Positions 1-19,446 of a stretch of DNA of 59,538 nt are shown here, one piece after another. This stretch comes from Ectocarpus siliculosus (taxonomy: Eukaryota > Sar > Phaeophyceae > Ectocarpales > Ectocarpaceae), in NCBI GenBank assembly GCA_000310025.1, contig FN649739.1, positions 1,990,110 through 2,049,647 of the forward strand. The letters run 5' to 3'. The first letter of the stretch is position 1. Every line of letters begins with the position of its first letter. The notes under the pieces were generated by a model. The model saw only the letters and a list, made by a program, of their open reading frames with translations, was not told the origin of the DNA and did not search any database. Both the position numbers and the translations under genes were made by a program.

Positions 1-781
1 GGGTGGGGGGGGGGGGGGTGGCGACATGCATGAAGTGAGCACAGGAATAAGAGCAGCGTTCGTCGAAAGAACGCACATACCCCCGCCAACTACTGCCGCA
101 TCTCTTTCGTCAGGCGACGGTGGTGCTAAAGTATGATACTTGGAGAAGTACCACGCATGACGACAAAGACAAGACGTGTAACCGTCAAATGCTGGAGCAA
201 GAGGCGAGGAGGGCGCTGTAGTCTACACCACCAGCCGTTCTTGCGTACCCTTCGCACACGTACACCCCGCGCGATTGCTGTGTTGGACTGAAGTGGGGTG
301 TGATCAACTATAATAGGTTTTTGCTAACACTCTTCCGAGGAAGAACGAGGCAATGTGTGCCCTTCTCTCTAGAACATGGACAAAGCGACAAAACACGCAC
401 ACGAGACGCGTTCTCTATTCTCCGGCCGACCAAGAGGTAGACTAGATGGCGACATGGGAAGGACCACGTGCATTTTCTGCACCGCCTTCCGGTATCTCGT
501 CTCTTGAAAGTTAAAGTCTAACCAGCAGGTGACCCACATGCGGAAATGGCTTCTGGACAAGATATGACTGATCTGTTATGATTGGCGTTTTTTTCGAGCA
601 TTTTTTTTTTTTTTGCTGTCTGCGTCCCGTGCGTGCGACGCGTTATCCTACCCGCACCAGCTAGAGCGTGGACGTCTTGCCGAGAGCGATGATTCGACTG
701 TCTCATGTTTCGAGCAGTGCTCATTTATTTTTTTGGTTCTTATGTGCTGCAACGCGTTTTCCCTCCCGCCTACTACTCCAG
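1..781. other. Non-coding lead-in to the PepN exons (probably intron)
   Basis: Begins with a G-run, and a T-run lies at about 601-614. I found no exon here that continues the aminopeptidase N homology upstream. The stretch directly before 782 is a pyrimidine-rich acceptor ending in CAG, so at least its 3' part is an intron of the PepN gene. The upstream exons are probably outside the window. Confidence 0.5.
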
Positions 782-1699
782 GCCGCGGCGGATCTCCCGG
801 ACCTCCTCTCCCGCGTGAAGGACCTGATGCAGCACGAGGACTTCACACTCAAGAACCCTAACCGCCTCCGGTCGGTGGTATCTTCCTTCGCGGGCAGCCA
901 GCACAAGTTCCATGCCAAGGACGGGTCCGGGTACGAGTTCTTGGGGGACATGGTGCTTGAGGTGGACCAGCTCAACCCGCAGGCGAGTGCGACAAGCGGG
1001 AGCCGGCTAGTTCTTCGCGCACCGTGCTGGCCTGAAGTTTGTCTCATGTTTTGCCTGCCCCTTGTGTGTCTCTCCTCGTTCGGCTTCGACGATTTGTGTC
1101 TCCGCTCTTGTGTTTTCGGTGATTGGGATGGGGCAGACATCGGTGTAGGCGTGAGAGATATAGTTTAGAAGCCAAATGACCCGTTGGACTAGTCAGCCGC
1201 TGACTATTTAGTCTAATGGTTTGGTCTTGGCTTGTACAGAGGTTAACGTGGAGAGAGAGATAATGGGGTTGGAGGTCAAGCCTCTAGAGCACACTGGAGT
1301 GTCGCGGCCGCACGTGATGCACCCGACCCCCGCCGCGGCCCAGGCCCTTCATCTATGACGTCAGAATATGTTTTCGGCTGTGTTTCGCTTTTCTCGTGAG
1401 CGGCTGGTAAAAAGCACTAGTAGGCGCTGCGTCTTCTTGTCGATGTATGCCCACGGAGATTCGCCGCCGATGGAAACATCGCCTGCCTGTGTTGCTGCTG
1501 CTGCTCCTGTTTCCGAATTCGTGTGTTTGTGTTTCCGCCATGGTTTGTGCAGGTGGCCTCTCGTCTGGCGACGATGTTCAGCTCCTACAGGCGCTTCGAC
1601 GAGAAGCGACAGGGCTTGATGCGGGAGCAGTTGGCCCGCATCCGCGACTCGTCGCCGTCCAAGGACACGTACGAGGTGGCCACGCGGTGCCTCGGTTGA
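782..1699 (+). CDS. pepN: Aminopeptidase N (M1 family, PepN type), C-terminal two exons; 5' partial
   Basis: Zinc metallopeptidase of family M1 that removes N-terminal residues from peptides; only the C-terminal helical domain is present here. Exons are 782-982 and 1553-1699 (stop TGA). Exon 1 reads LMQHEDFTLKNPNRLRS, then FAGSQHKFHAKDGSGYEFL, and exon 2 reads VASRLATMFSSYRRFDEKRQ; both follow the end of bacterial PepN (LMxHxxFTxxNPNRxRS, FHAxDGSGYxFL, VASRL). The join is in phase only if the intron starts with GC (CAG/GCGAGT); the nearby GT would shift the frame and destroy the homology. The zinc site (HExxH) must lie upstream, outside the window. PepN-type enzymes in algae are usually of bacterial or plastid descent, but location cannot be judged without the N-terminus. 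The next gene starts 1.5 kb downstream on the same strand. Confidence 0.92.
1165..1233. repeat. MITE-like stem-loop, copy 1
   Basis: An imperfect inverted repeat (TTAGAAGCCAAA ... TTGGCTT) around a GACTAGTC core, lying in the PepN intron. A related stem-loop with the same arms and core is at 23651-23715, which suggests a small dispersed element. Confidence 0.4.
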
Positions 1700-3189
1700 T
1701 TTTATTTGGGCGAAGTGTGTGGCATCAGCTGCTAGATATAGCTACTGCATGCATTTGGGGGGCGATTGCTTTGGCGGCACCGCTGAGGGGTGTTGGATGC
1801 AGGCACACGGGCTTTTGCTGTAGGCAGTTGCTGCGGAGAACCTCGGATTTTTTGTGTGATTCGAGTTGTTGTTGTATGGGGCCGGCTTCTGCACAGGGGA
1901 GGGGATTGCGAAATGGCGCACGGACCTAGATGTTGTAACAGCGTACGCCGTGGGTACCGTTGGGTGGGGGTGGGGGTAGGGTGCTGTCGCATCGCTAGAA
2001 GCTCTTCGCTCGCGTACAGCCCTTTTCGGCGAATATGTGGTTTTGAGTTCATTTTTGTGGGTGCCCCGCGTGGCTGTGCACTGAAAATGTCCCTCATTAC
2101 GGAGTACCATACTTTCATGTGTTTTTCCCAGCTGCTTCCCATCTTTCAGCAACCGCCACGCTCGCCGGAAGATCAGGGTTCGCAGTGTTGCTTGCCGATG
2201 ATGCGAAAAGCGAGAGGCATTTGTTGTCGGCGCGATTGAACAGCGGCTTGAGGGAGAAGCCGGCCGTGGTTAGTTCTGCAGCCACGGCCGGTGTTTATCG
2301 CGTTGAAGCGCGTGTCTGCAGAATTATAGCAGTTACGCGACGAAGCACTAACGACGACGCTGGATGAACACTACTCGAGATACGCACACTGCCACTAATT
2401 ACAAGCAAGCGTCATCAGCTTGGCTGACACATACGTCTCGCAGCAGTATCACCGAACAACATGAGAATCTTTATCTTCGAGTGGCCACACACGCACCGCC
2501 GGTCATGACCTTCAAGCGTTTTGTGTGTTTTCAACCGCACGAGACTGGCGTCAAGCTTCCATCACCGGTCAGCGCGTTCGATGCTACATTGAAGTAACAA
2601 CAAAACACAAACCGTTCCTTTTTTGGCATACGCGCGAGTCTGGCCCCGTCTGGAGGAGCGGAAGAGGACGGTTTCCCACGAAATAATGTGTATGGTGTGC
2701 CGATGTGTGTTTGTATGTGTTTTTTTCGTTCCATCTATGTACTGCATACTGCTGTCTGGGCGCCAGTCTACAGCAGCATGTATTAGTCTTGACGCGCCCC
2801 CGCCGGTTCGCACGGGAGTTTTTTTTTTTTCCGACCTTTCGCGTTGCTGTGCTCGCTTGGCTCTTATTAACCCACGGAGAGGGTTCAACAATTGTTTCCC
2901 CCCTGTTGTATTTACCCACGACCTGCGCTCTCTGCCTCTAGATCGCGAAGTTTTCTCCAGAAACGATGAATGAATCCTGCAGTGGGGGCGGCAGAACAAA
3001 TCACATCTGATATCGAAGCACGATCATCATGAACACAGCTGACGTGGGGGGGGGGGGGAGGGAAATGCGTCGCCCCCGCGAAAAAATATGCGCCGCCGTA
3101 CAGCACTCCCACCTCCTGCTCTCTCTTCGCTGCGGTGTCCAACACACGCCCCCTCACGACCAGCAGTCATTAGAGCGAAAGAGAGAAAG
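1700..3189. other. Intergenic: PepN 3' flank and KARI 5' flank
   Basis: No supported gene. A 10-bp inverted repeat (CCGGCCGTGG / CCACGGCCGG) is at 2260-2269 and 2282-2291, with a T-run near 2818-2830 and a G-run at about 3046-3057. The ketol-acid reductoisomerase promoter and 5' UTR should lie in the last few hundred bases; I could not pick out a TATA box or initiator with confidence. Confidence 0.5.
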
Positions 3190-11927
<8,738 letters not shown>

Positions 11928-14168
11928 GTCTAGATAAGTCTTCCCCTTTTTTAGTTGTCAGGAATTTAGTGTTGATCGCACGTTGGAATGGCAAGTTTGG
12001 AGATTGGCCCGCTGGACCTTATCTATCTATACCTCCGATGGTGGGGCGGTAGCACATGGTTGTTAGGTTGTTTTGCCCTGATTTGTGTGTTCCCGGTAGG
12101 TGGGCCATGGGGGGGGGGGTCCCAATGGATAAGGGCCGGGGGGGGTTGTGAACCGGTTTTTGCGGTATCAACCTATCAGCCCCCGTCACGATTTTTCTCT
12201 CCAGGTTGCTGACTTTCTGCTGGGGTTGAGAACTGCATGCGGTCAGGCGTGCTTGTATCGTTGTGTGGAACGGGAGCGCAGGCGTTGCCTTCTCCTTGTC
12301 CAGCTGCTCGTGACGTGGCGACGAGGAGACCAGGCGCAGGCACCCACCAATAATTCTGCACTGAGTTTGCGGCTGAGAATCGCTTGGAAAATTCCGCACT
12401 TGCTTCTCTACAGCTCGTTTCGGAACGAATCGTTCTTGGATTGAGACTTGCTTTTTGCCTCGGTTGACAGAGAAAACCGAGTAGGGTCACGAAGCGCACA
12501 CACAACACACACAGGGTGGCAGCAAAACATGTATGTAACATTCGTCGTCGCCGCGAATGTGAGAGATAGGTGTATCGTTGCCCCCAGCGAGTAAGAGGAG
12601 CGGAGTCGTCGTCGAGATGCGCGCGCAAGTTTAAGGAGATTCGACAAAAGCGAAGCGCAGGGGCGTGATCGCTTTGTTACTGGAGAAGATGGAGCCCGCG
12701 CCCACGCTGTGAGACGCAAGAGGTGGTGCGCGTGACAAGCACGAATACAGCAGTGCGCCGAAGCGTTCACGGTCCACAAAACTCGAGGTGTAGGTCCATC
12801 TATCTGACGTGCTCTCAGCCGTACCACCGGCAGTGTCTAGCACGTACGTACGTCTCGAGAGGGGCGATGGATAAATCGCACAGCACAGGGGCAGGCGACA
12901 CGGGAGAGCGTGACGTACTTGTACCTGACGTTTGAGAGAACTCATGGTCCACCGTTGGCCAGTCCGGAAACAAAGTAGGCCGGGAGTAGCCCCGACCAGA
13001 CTCTGAAGCCCCGTTGATTTTCTCCTCAAGAGGTACAAGGGCGAGGCGTGCTAGTTCCGGGTGTTGGTCGTGCCGGTCTACACGCGATGATTTTCGTAGC
13101 TACAAAGGGTGCCTCAGGATTGCTGTGCATGTTTGTCCGAGTGGAAAAGTGACAAAAACGACTCAAAATCTGCAGGCAAGGATGACATCATGACGGGAAA
13201 CAAACTTGTCCGCTGTTTTTCTTCAGATGAAAAACGTTGTGTGTGTCAATCATGCGAATGACGAATTGTGAAGAATTTCGGAGGACATTGCACGCATCCT
13301 TAGCAGCACGTTTCACAATCAACACAACATATAACTGCTATACGTATACCCACTAAAAAAACAGACAAGACACGCAGTAAGCACAACCATATCGTTCAGC
13401 GCGACGTTGGGTTCCAGGACAACAAAAAGTCGTGACGAAATCCCGAAAAACTGGTGAGAAGTACAAACGAAAACAACAGGATCGTAGCAGTATAAAGAAG
13501 GTAGCTGGTTGTGCGCCAGCACACCAGCACAGGCAGCGCGGCAACACGCGACAGCAGTAACGTCGTTACCTCCGAATCTCCCGCCTACATGTAGGCAAGT
13601 AGGGGAAAAACTAAAACTTCCAAACACCACACACAGCATGGACTTGACAGCGACCAACGCCAAAAGTGCTGGGCGGGTATGAAACAACACCGGACAACAT
13701 GCATCCCTTCGGGTCAAGAGGATTGATTTGACTCCAAACACGGCACCCCCCTTTTGTCTGGTATAGGCACAGAAGGACCACTGCGTTGCACCCCAGCTGC
13801 TCCACGTTCTCTTCAAGGCATATTGTACTGCAAACGACTGTTCGGTGCCATCGGAAAAGAAGGTCTGTACCAACTACAACACAAGAGTGCGAGACAACAC
13901 AGGCAGGCGCCACGATACACGGTGGTCATGATGCCCCCCCCCCCCCCAAAACCAAGCGCCATCGCTGCCCAAACATCAAGATCAATCTCAGCAGACATTG
14001 ATTGGTCGGCGCCTGAACTAGTTTTCATTTTCAATACCCCCCCCCCCCGCCCGCCCGCTCCCCCTCACACAGAAAAGCCAAGCCACAGAGCCCCACAACC
14101 AACGTTAGTGGGAAGGAAGACAGTAGGAACGCGTCCATGACAACATCAGCGGAGGAAAAAAGGCTTAT
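11928..14168. other. Convergent intergenic region between KARI and the Got1-like gene
   Basis: Holds the 3' ends of two converging genes and nothing else I can support. A 184-codon minus-strand open frame at 13319-13873 has no recognisable features and lies just downstream of the Got1-like stop, so it is probably 3' UTR or chance. C-runs are at about 13936-13948 and 14038-14048. Confidence 0.5.
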
Positions 14169-17100
14169 TTACTCGTCGTAGCCCCCCCACCGGCCGCCGC
14201 CGCCGCCGCCGCCGCCTCCATTGTCCCAACCGTCGTCATCGTAGCCGTAGCCTCCGCCCTGTCGGTCGTAGTCGTAGTCGTCGCGCGAAGGCGCCGCGCG
14301 GGAAGATCGCTTCTGTCTGCTGCTTTTGCCGCTCCGTCCTTTCTTCCCCTTTGAGGACCCGCTGATTAACGAGTTTGGTCGTTCGTTGGTTGGTTCGTTC
14401 GTTTGGAAAGGAAACGGGTGGGAGGGGGAGGGACACATGGGGAACAAACCCTCAGTCATTGCGGCTGGAGCAAAACGTACAAGATCTTGCCCTGCTTTCT
14501 GGGTGTGCCTGCTGCGGGAGTTTCATGAGAGAAAACATTAACACCGACCGATTTTGGGTGTGCAAGCAAATAATTTAATAATTCCTCAAACGAATTATTC
14601 GACTATATTTGTATGCACAGCAGTCAAAGACCAATCACAACTACCGTCACGACGAAAAAAATAGAGGTTGTTGGGCCAAGCTCACCTGCCCATGATTTCC
14701 TTGATGAAGGGCATGTTGCTCGCCATAGCCCACACCATCGGCAACATGTTTCTGAACAAGCCACGAGAAAATAACGGCAAAGAGAGGGGGAGAGGGAGGG
14801 AGGAGGGGTGCTCCATTGCCAAGAAAATCAAGGCGTGAGTGAACACAAACCGGCGGCAGAACTTCATCCAACCGATCCCGGGTTACATGAATGAGCAGTT
14901 TGCCGACGAGAAACCGAATGCTTCAAATATGTGCTGTTGTTCGCTCGCCATTTTTGGCCTACCAAAAATAAGCCGAGGAGCCCGAAACATTCGACGGAAA
15001 CTAGGCCAACGCACAAAAAGAGGCATGGTCTTCCATGGCAAGGATCGATGAACACACCACGGGAAAGCACTCGATATGGAAACAGGCTGGCACAAAGAGC
15101 GGGGGGGGGGTGGTCTCCTGAGTCCCGGCCATGCAGCGGCATCACGATGAAGCAGCAGCGAGGCGCCGAGGGCCGTATTCTTCCTTATTTTCTTACAACA
15201 ACAGATCAGAATAATTTATCTCTTCCTCAGATAAGAGTCTGCGAGTTAGATTACCAACGAAATAATAAGTGTTATTTGACGACCAACTTGAATTTCTACG
15301 GTTTGCTCCACCATTGTTTTCTTTTCGTTCTAATATTATTCCATCCCTTTTGTTTTCCTTCCCTATGTTGTCCTTCTTTTTTTCATCGACTTTTTCCTTT
15401 CTTTTTGTTTTGTTTTTCCTCTCTTCTCTTTTTTTGTCTTTCTCTTTTTCGTTTTTGCTTCCTTCCTTTTCTCACCCGAAGAGGTTCAGGAACCCGAAGA
15501 CCTCGATGGCGAGGCCAATGATAGGGTGCCCCGTGAATACGAAGAAGAAACCCACCGCAAAAATGACGGATCCCCTGAGCTTAGAGGCCTATTCAGCGCA
15601 AGGACCCATACACCACGAGAAACAGAAGGCGTTCACCAGGGAGGGGGCGGGGTACTCTCGGGTCATGTTGACCATTGGGTATGCATCTCTCTTACGACCC
15701 GGCATCGTCTCAGCTAAAACTTGATGCTGAAGTACTCTCAGTCATTGCTTGCGTGAATGTGGGACCACTGGGTATGCATCTCTCCAAGACGACCGAGCAT
15801 TGTTGTGTTGCTGAAACTAAAACTTGACACAGAGGAGGGGGCGGGTACTCTCAGTCAATGCTTGCGTGAATGTGGGACCACTGGGTTTGCATCTCTCCAA
15901 GACGACCGAACCTTGTTGTGTAGCTAAAACTTGACAACAAGACCGCGGGGGGTCGGGTCAAACGATTGCCTTTCGCTAGCTACAACATGTTTTCCCACCC
16001 CAGTGCGGTAAAGGTATGTACATATGGACGAAAGGTCCAACTGTGGCCTATTGCCCACAACACCTTACTCTCGATGCCCAAGACACGGTCCAATCAGCAA
16101 GCAGTGACTGACTACAGCAGTACTTTACCCGAAACGAAAAAAGAAAACAATCCTATGCATACCTGAGTGAAGTACCGCACGACGTTGCTGGGGCCGATGA
16201 AGAGCGACATGCCCGCCACAAACCCGAGCTTTCGCAAGGACAGCATCAAGGACAACGTCAACGGCAAGGAAAACGGTACCGTCAAGGACAACGTCATCAA
16301 GGAGCTCTCATGAAGCCACCACATCCTTAGCAGTCGTTGCTACGCCCTTCCCCCCACCCCTATGATGTGAGAGCCTGGTCCGGTGAGAACCCGCCGTGCT
16401 CTGTCCCGGCTTCGTAGGGATGCGAGGTCAATGGTCTAACGACTACGACATGCACGACTATGAGGACCCCCGCCCCCCCCACCCATGACCATACGAGCGA
16501 TGGATGGACTTGACTCACGTTACCCAAGCGGATGAGGTTCTTCTCGAACATTAGCGACACCCCCATCATCGTCAGCAGGACCGACCCCGCCAAGGCGTAG
16601 ATGCCGTACTCTGCGTGACAAGACAAGAGGACGAGAGATAGGGAACAAGACGAAGATGGACAGGACGAGAAACGTCGAAAATACAAGTACTGTCTGCAAG
16701 ATAAATAGTACTCTGGGACAAAAGGACACGAGATAGGGAACAAGATAGACAAGGCGAGACCCGTCGCGTCCATACGATAAGGACAAAATACCACAAGATA
16801 CGCCGTTAACAGCAGTGTCTAAAATATAAAAACAAGATGTGTACGAATTAAGAACAAGACAAGATAAGGACAAATCGGTGTAGTGTCTGAAAAACAAGAC
16901 GAGATGCAAAAAGGTGCGTCGTTCACTGCCTGAAGGAAAGAGATAAGACCAAGTTGTTTCACGTGAGCATTGCGTCCGTCAGTACGAGACGAGGTTAGAA
17001 CAAGCAGAGTACACAATCGCGATCGCCGAGTCGGGGTAAGTGAATGATGTAACGCAATCATTGCCGTTGCAAACACCAAGCTCTTCGAACGTCCCCGCCC

Positions 17101-19333
17101 CTCGCCCGAAAATCACAGCTAGAACAGTTCACGCCTAGGGGGTCCCAATTGGTTGTTTTCGCTCGCGTACAATCCTTCCACAGCATGCTGGCCTCTTCGA
17201 ATACCAAGCCTCCAAATTGCGTCGGAACATCGTCACAAGCCAGAGAGAGCAGAGACACTCCCATCGGCGATGTACGAGCAGTTATGCGGACGGGTAAATA
17301 ACTCACTCTTGTTTCCGTTGGCTATGGTTCCAGTCAGGTCAAATCCTCCCGCACCGCTCTTGCCTCTTCCTCGCCCCCCGCTCTTCGAACTCCCTCTCCT
17401 CTCTTCGTACGGGTCGTATCGATCTCCCCTCCCTCCTCGGTCATCCCCCTGGATAGCGATACATCCCACCGATAAAAAATAAATAAATCGAATAGTCGGG
17501 CGAGAGAGAGAGAGAGTGGAATTAAATCGACCCATGGTAGATAACGCAGCAACGGCAGCGACACGGCCGTAGCACAAAACAAAACGGTCGCCCGATCGGC
17601 ATTTCCCAGCCCTCTTCCCTCCTCCCCCCTCCCCTCCCGCTCCATTCCAAGAACAAACGAACAAACCCCAACCACGTAACATACCGTGGCTCAAAGCTGC
17701 TAAAAAACACCCACCACCAGCAGAAACAAGCAAGTGCACTTTAACACCAAATACATAGATACTGTATGGCTTTTGAACTCACCCCCCAACCGTCGTCCCC
17801 CCACCCCCCCGCCCCGTCTTCGTAGTAAGGGTCGTCCCCCCCTCCCCCCTCCGCTCCCCCGTAGTAGTCGTCGTCGTAGTTGTACCCGCCGCCGCCACCC
17901 CTGATAAAGCAAGGCACAGACACCGTATGCCGGCGGGTAACAAAATTTCCACCATCAGGAACGTAACCTCTGGGAAAATAGGCGTTCTCTGCTGGACACC
18001 CTCCCTGCCGTACTGCCAATTCTCGAAGGTGCTTTCATCTACAGGTGTTTGCCTCCGTGACCTCCACCCAAGTCGGCCGTGGAGGTGGGGGTACCATCCC
18101 AGGAGGGGTCAAGCCAAATGAAGGACGTTGATGCAAGTGGAAATTTTTTCGTCCACCGTGCTACTAAGCGCACGGGCAGCGCGGTACTGTATTGGTCGTG
18201 CCGTGGGCCAAACGTGAGGGTTGGAGGTGTTCCGGCTACAGCAGCGGTGGTCCCGATATTTCGCAGTATATCACCGCAATATATATCGAGACCTCGGCGC
18301 TATTGAGGGAAGGTCCCTGAACAGCAATTAGAGGCTACAAGTATGCTATAATAGGCAGTTGTGGCAAGGAGCTCTTTCTGCGATAAATATCATAAACATA
18401 TATCGGGAACCGCGCTATTCGGGACCGCGATATGTCGGGACAACTACTGGTACTGCTGCTGCCGTTACCGTTGGACGGCGTGGACACCAGCTGCACCGCT
18501 CATTCGACCTTCCACGTGTTACGCTCGACCTACAAGCGACCAACATATGAACAACCTTTACGTACAACAACAGACACGTTGAAATGCTCGCAGGCTAGAC
18601 CTAAGCGTGCAACAAAGCAGCAGTGGCGCATGCCTTATGTACCATGGCTGTGTCTGGTTGCGTCGGGGGGGGATGTTTGTCTGCAAAAGCAAGCCTCCAA
18701 ACACGTCTCCAGTCTCCGTTGTGATCATGTGTTCCCAGACGACCTAGGCTACAACATGTGTTGAGCGACGTTCAAGTACATACCTCAGTCCCACTACTCC
18801 CGCCAACGCAAAAAAGACCAACACCTTAACCCGACAGTGCAGTTGCGTACATCATGAAACAGCAGCAGCAGTAGCAGTAGCAGCAGCGGCAGCAGCAGCC
18901 GGCGGGGTTGCACCACTCTCTCCCTGGCTTCTCACCTCGCCAAGCCCACCGCTGCCTCGAAGCCCGTCGAGCGAATCCCGTCCGCTGCTGCTGCTGCTGC
19001 TGCTGCTTCCTTCCCGGTGGCCTTCGCCGCGCAACGACCATTACCAGCAGCACGGGTTCGGCCGAGCCCTCCCCGCCTTCCCCACCACCACGAGTTCTTA
19101 TCTCGTCGCCTGATGTGGGCTGCTGGTGTAGCAGCCGCCTGTGGGTGCTCCAAAAGCGACCGTCCCGCCTCCGCGCCGTCGTTGGCGCCAAGCCGCCCGC
19201 TCCGGCGCTGATGTTGTTGCCGTTGCAGAGTGGCAGCGGCGCGGTAGCCTGCGGCAGTCTTCGCCGATCCCAGGGACGGCGGTGTGGCACACAATGTCAG
19301 CGCAAGCAGCGCGCAAGAGTAGGTGAGCACCAT
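14169..19333 (-). CDS. Got1/Sft2-like membrane protein with Gly/Tyr/Asp-rich extensions (8 exons, 392 aa)
   Basis: Got1-family proteins are small four-helix membrane proteins of ER-Golgi transport. Exons on the minus strand, 5' to 3': 19333-18936, 17900-17783, 17448-17307, 16610-16519, 16228-16163, 15579-15476, 14751-14686, 14361-14169; all phases join. The Got1 core spans about residues 221-328: YGIYALAGSVLLTMMG, FEKNLIRLGN, LGFVAGMSLFIGPSNVVRYF, SVIFAVGFFFVFTGHPIIG, EVFGFLNLF. These match the family pattern (Gxxxxxxxx FDxxLLxxGN, LFxxGLxxxIG, GxPxxGxxxE). The ends are odd. A signal-like start (MVLTYSCALLALTLCA) leads a long Ala/Arg-rich arm and a GGGGGYNYDDDYYGG / DDRGGRGDRYDPYEERRG segment, and the last exon adds a basic, then Tyr/Asp/Gly-rich tail. 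Normal Got1 is about 140 aa. Exon 1 is assigned by phase and splice fit and is the least certain part. Confidence 0.85.
15650..15936. repeat. About 113-bp tandem repeat in a Got1-like intron
   Basis: Blocks of the form TACTCTCAGTCA..GCTTGCGTGAATGTGGG..ACTGGGTATGCATCTC..AAAACTTGA start at 15733 and 15846, with a more diverged copy before them at about 15652. Non-coding. Confidence 0.8.
16363..16478. repeat. Dispersed repeat, copy A (about 115 bp)
   Basis: GATGTGAGAGCCTGGTCCGG ... GGTCAATGGTCTAACGAC recurs almost unchanged at 58933-59050, and its inverse is at about 51886-51946. It lies in a Got1-like intron. It is probably a short transposable element; I could not define ends or target duplications. 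Confidence 0.7.
16617..16900. repeat. Degenerate purine-rich repeat
   Basis: AGATAGGGAACAAGA appears twice, about 97 bp apart (near 16636 and 16733), within a stretch of variants of ACAAGATAAGGACAA. Intronic. Confidence 0.5.
18247..18442. mobile_element. Possible small inverted-repeat element in Got1-like intron 1
   Basis: The left part (GGTCCCGATATTTCGC) resembles the inverse of the right part (CGCGATATGTCGGGAC), and further CGCGCTATTCGGGACC-type modules lie inside. The arms are imperfect and no target duplication is clear. Confidence 0.3.
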
Positions 19334-19446
19334 GGCCGTTCCTCTCCCTGGCTGCTACACCCCTCCTCTGTGCTTCTTGCCTGTGTGTGCTTGAAACTCG
19401 GAGGGTAAATTCAAGGGGATACGCAGAGAATTACGCGTTAAATACG
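19334..19446. promoter_or_regulatory. Shared divergent promoter region (about 113 bp)
   Basis: Lies between the start codons of the Got1-like gene (minus) and the lipase-like gene (plus). If both starts are right, both 5' UTRs and core promoters fit within this span or overlap the genes. If the lipase starts at the in-frame ATG at 19576, the gap is about 242 bp. No TATA box is seen. Confidence 0.4.

Noticed and set aside
13319-13873. 184-codon minus-strand open frame
   Set aside because: No motif, Cys/Phe-rich composition, and a position in the 3' flank of the Got1-like gene; no support as a gene.
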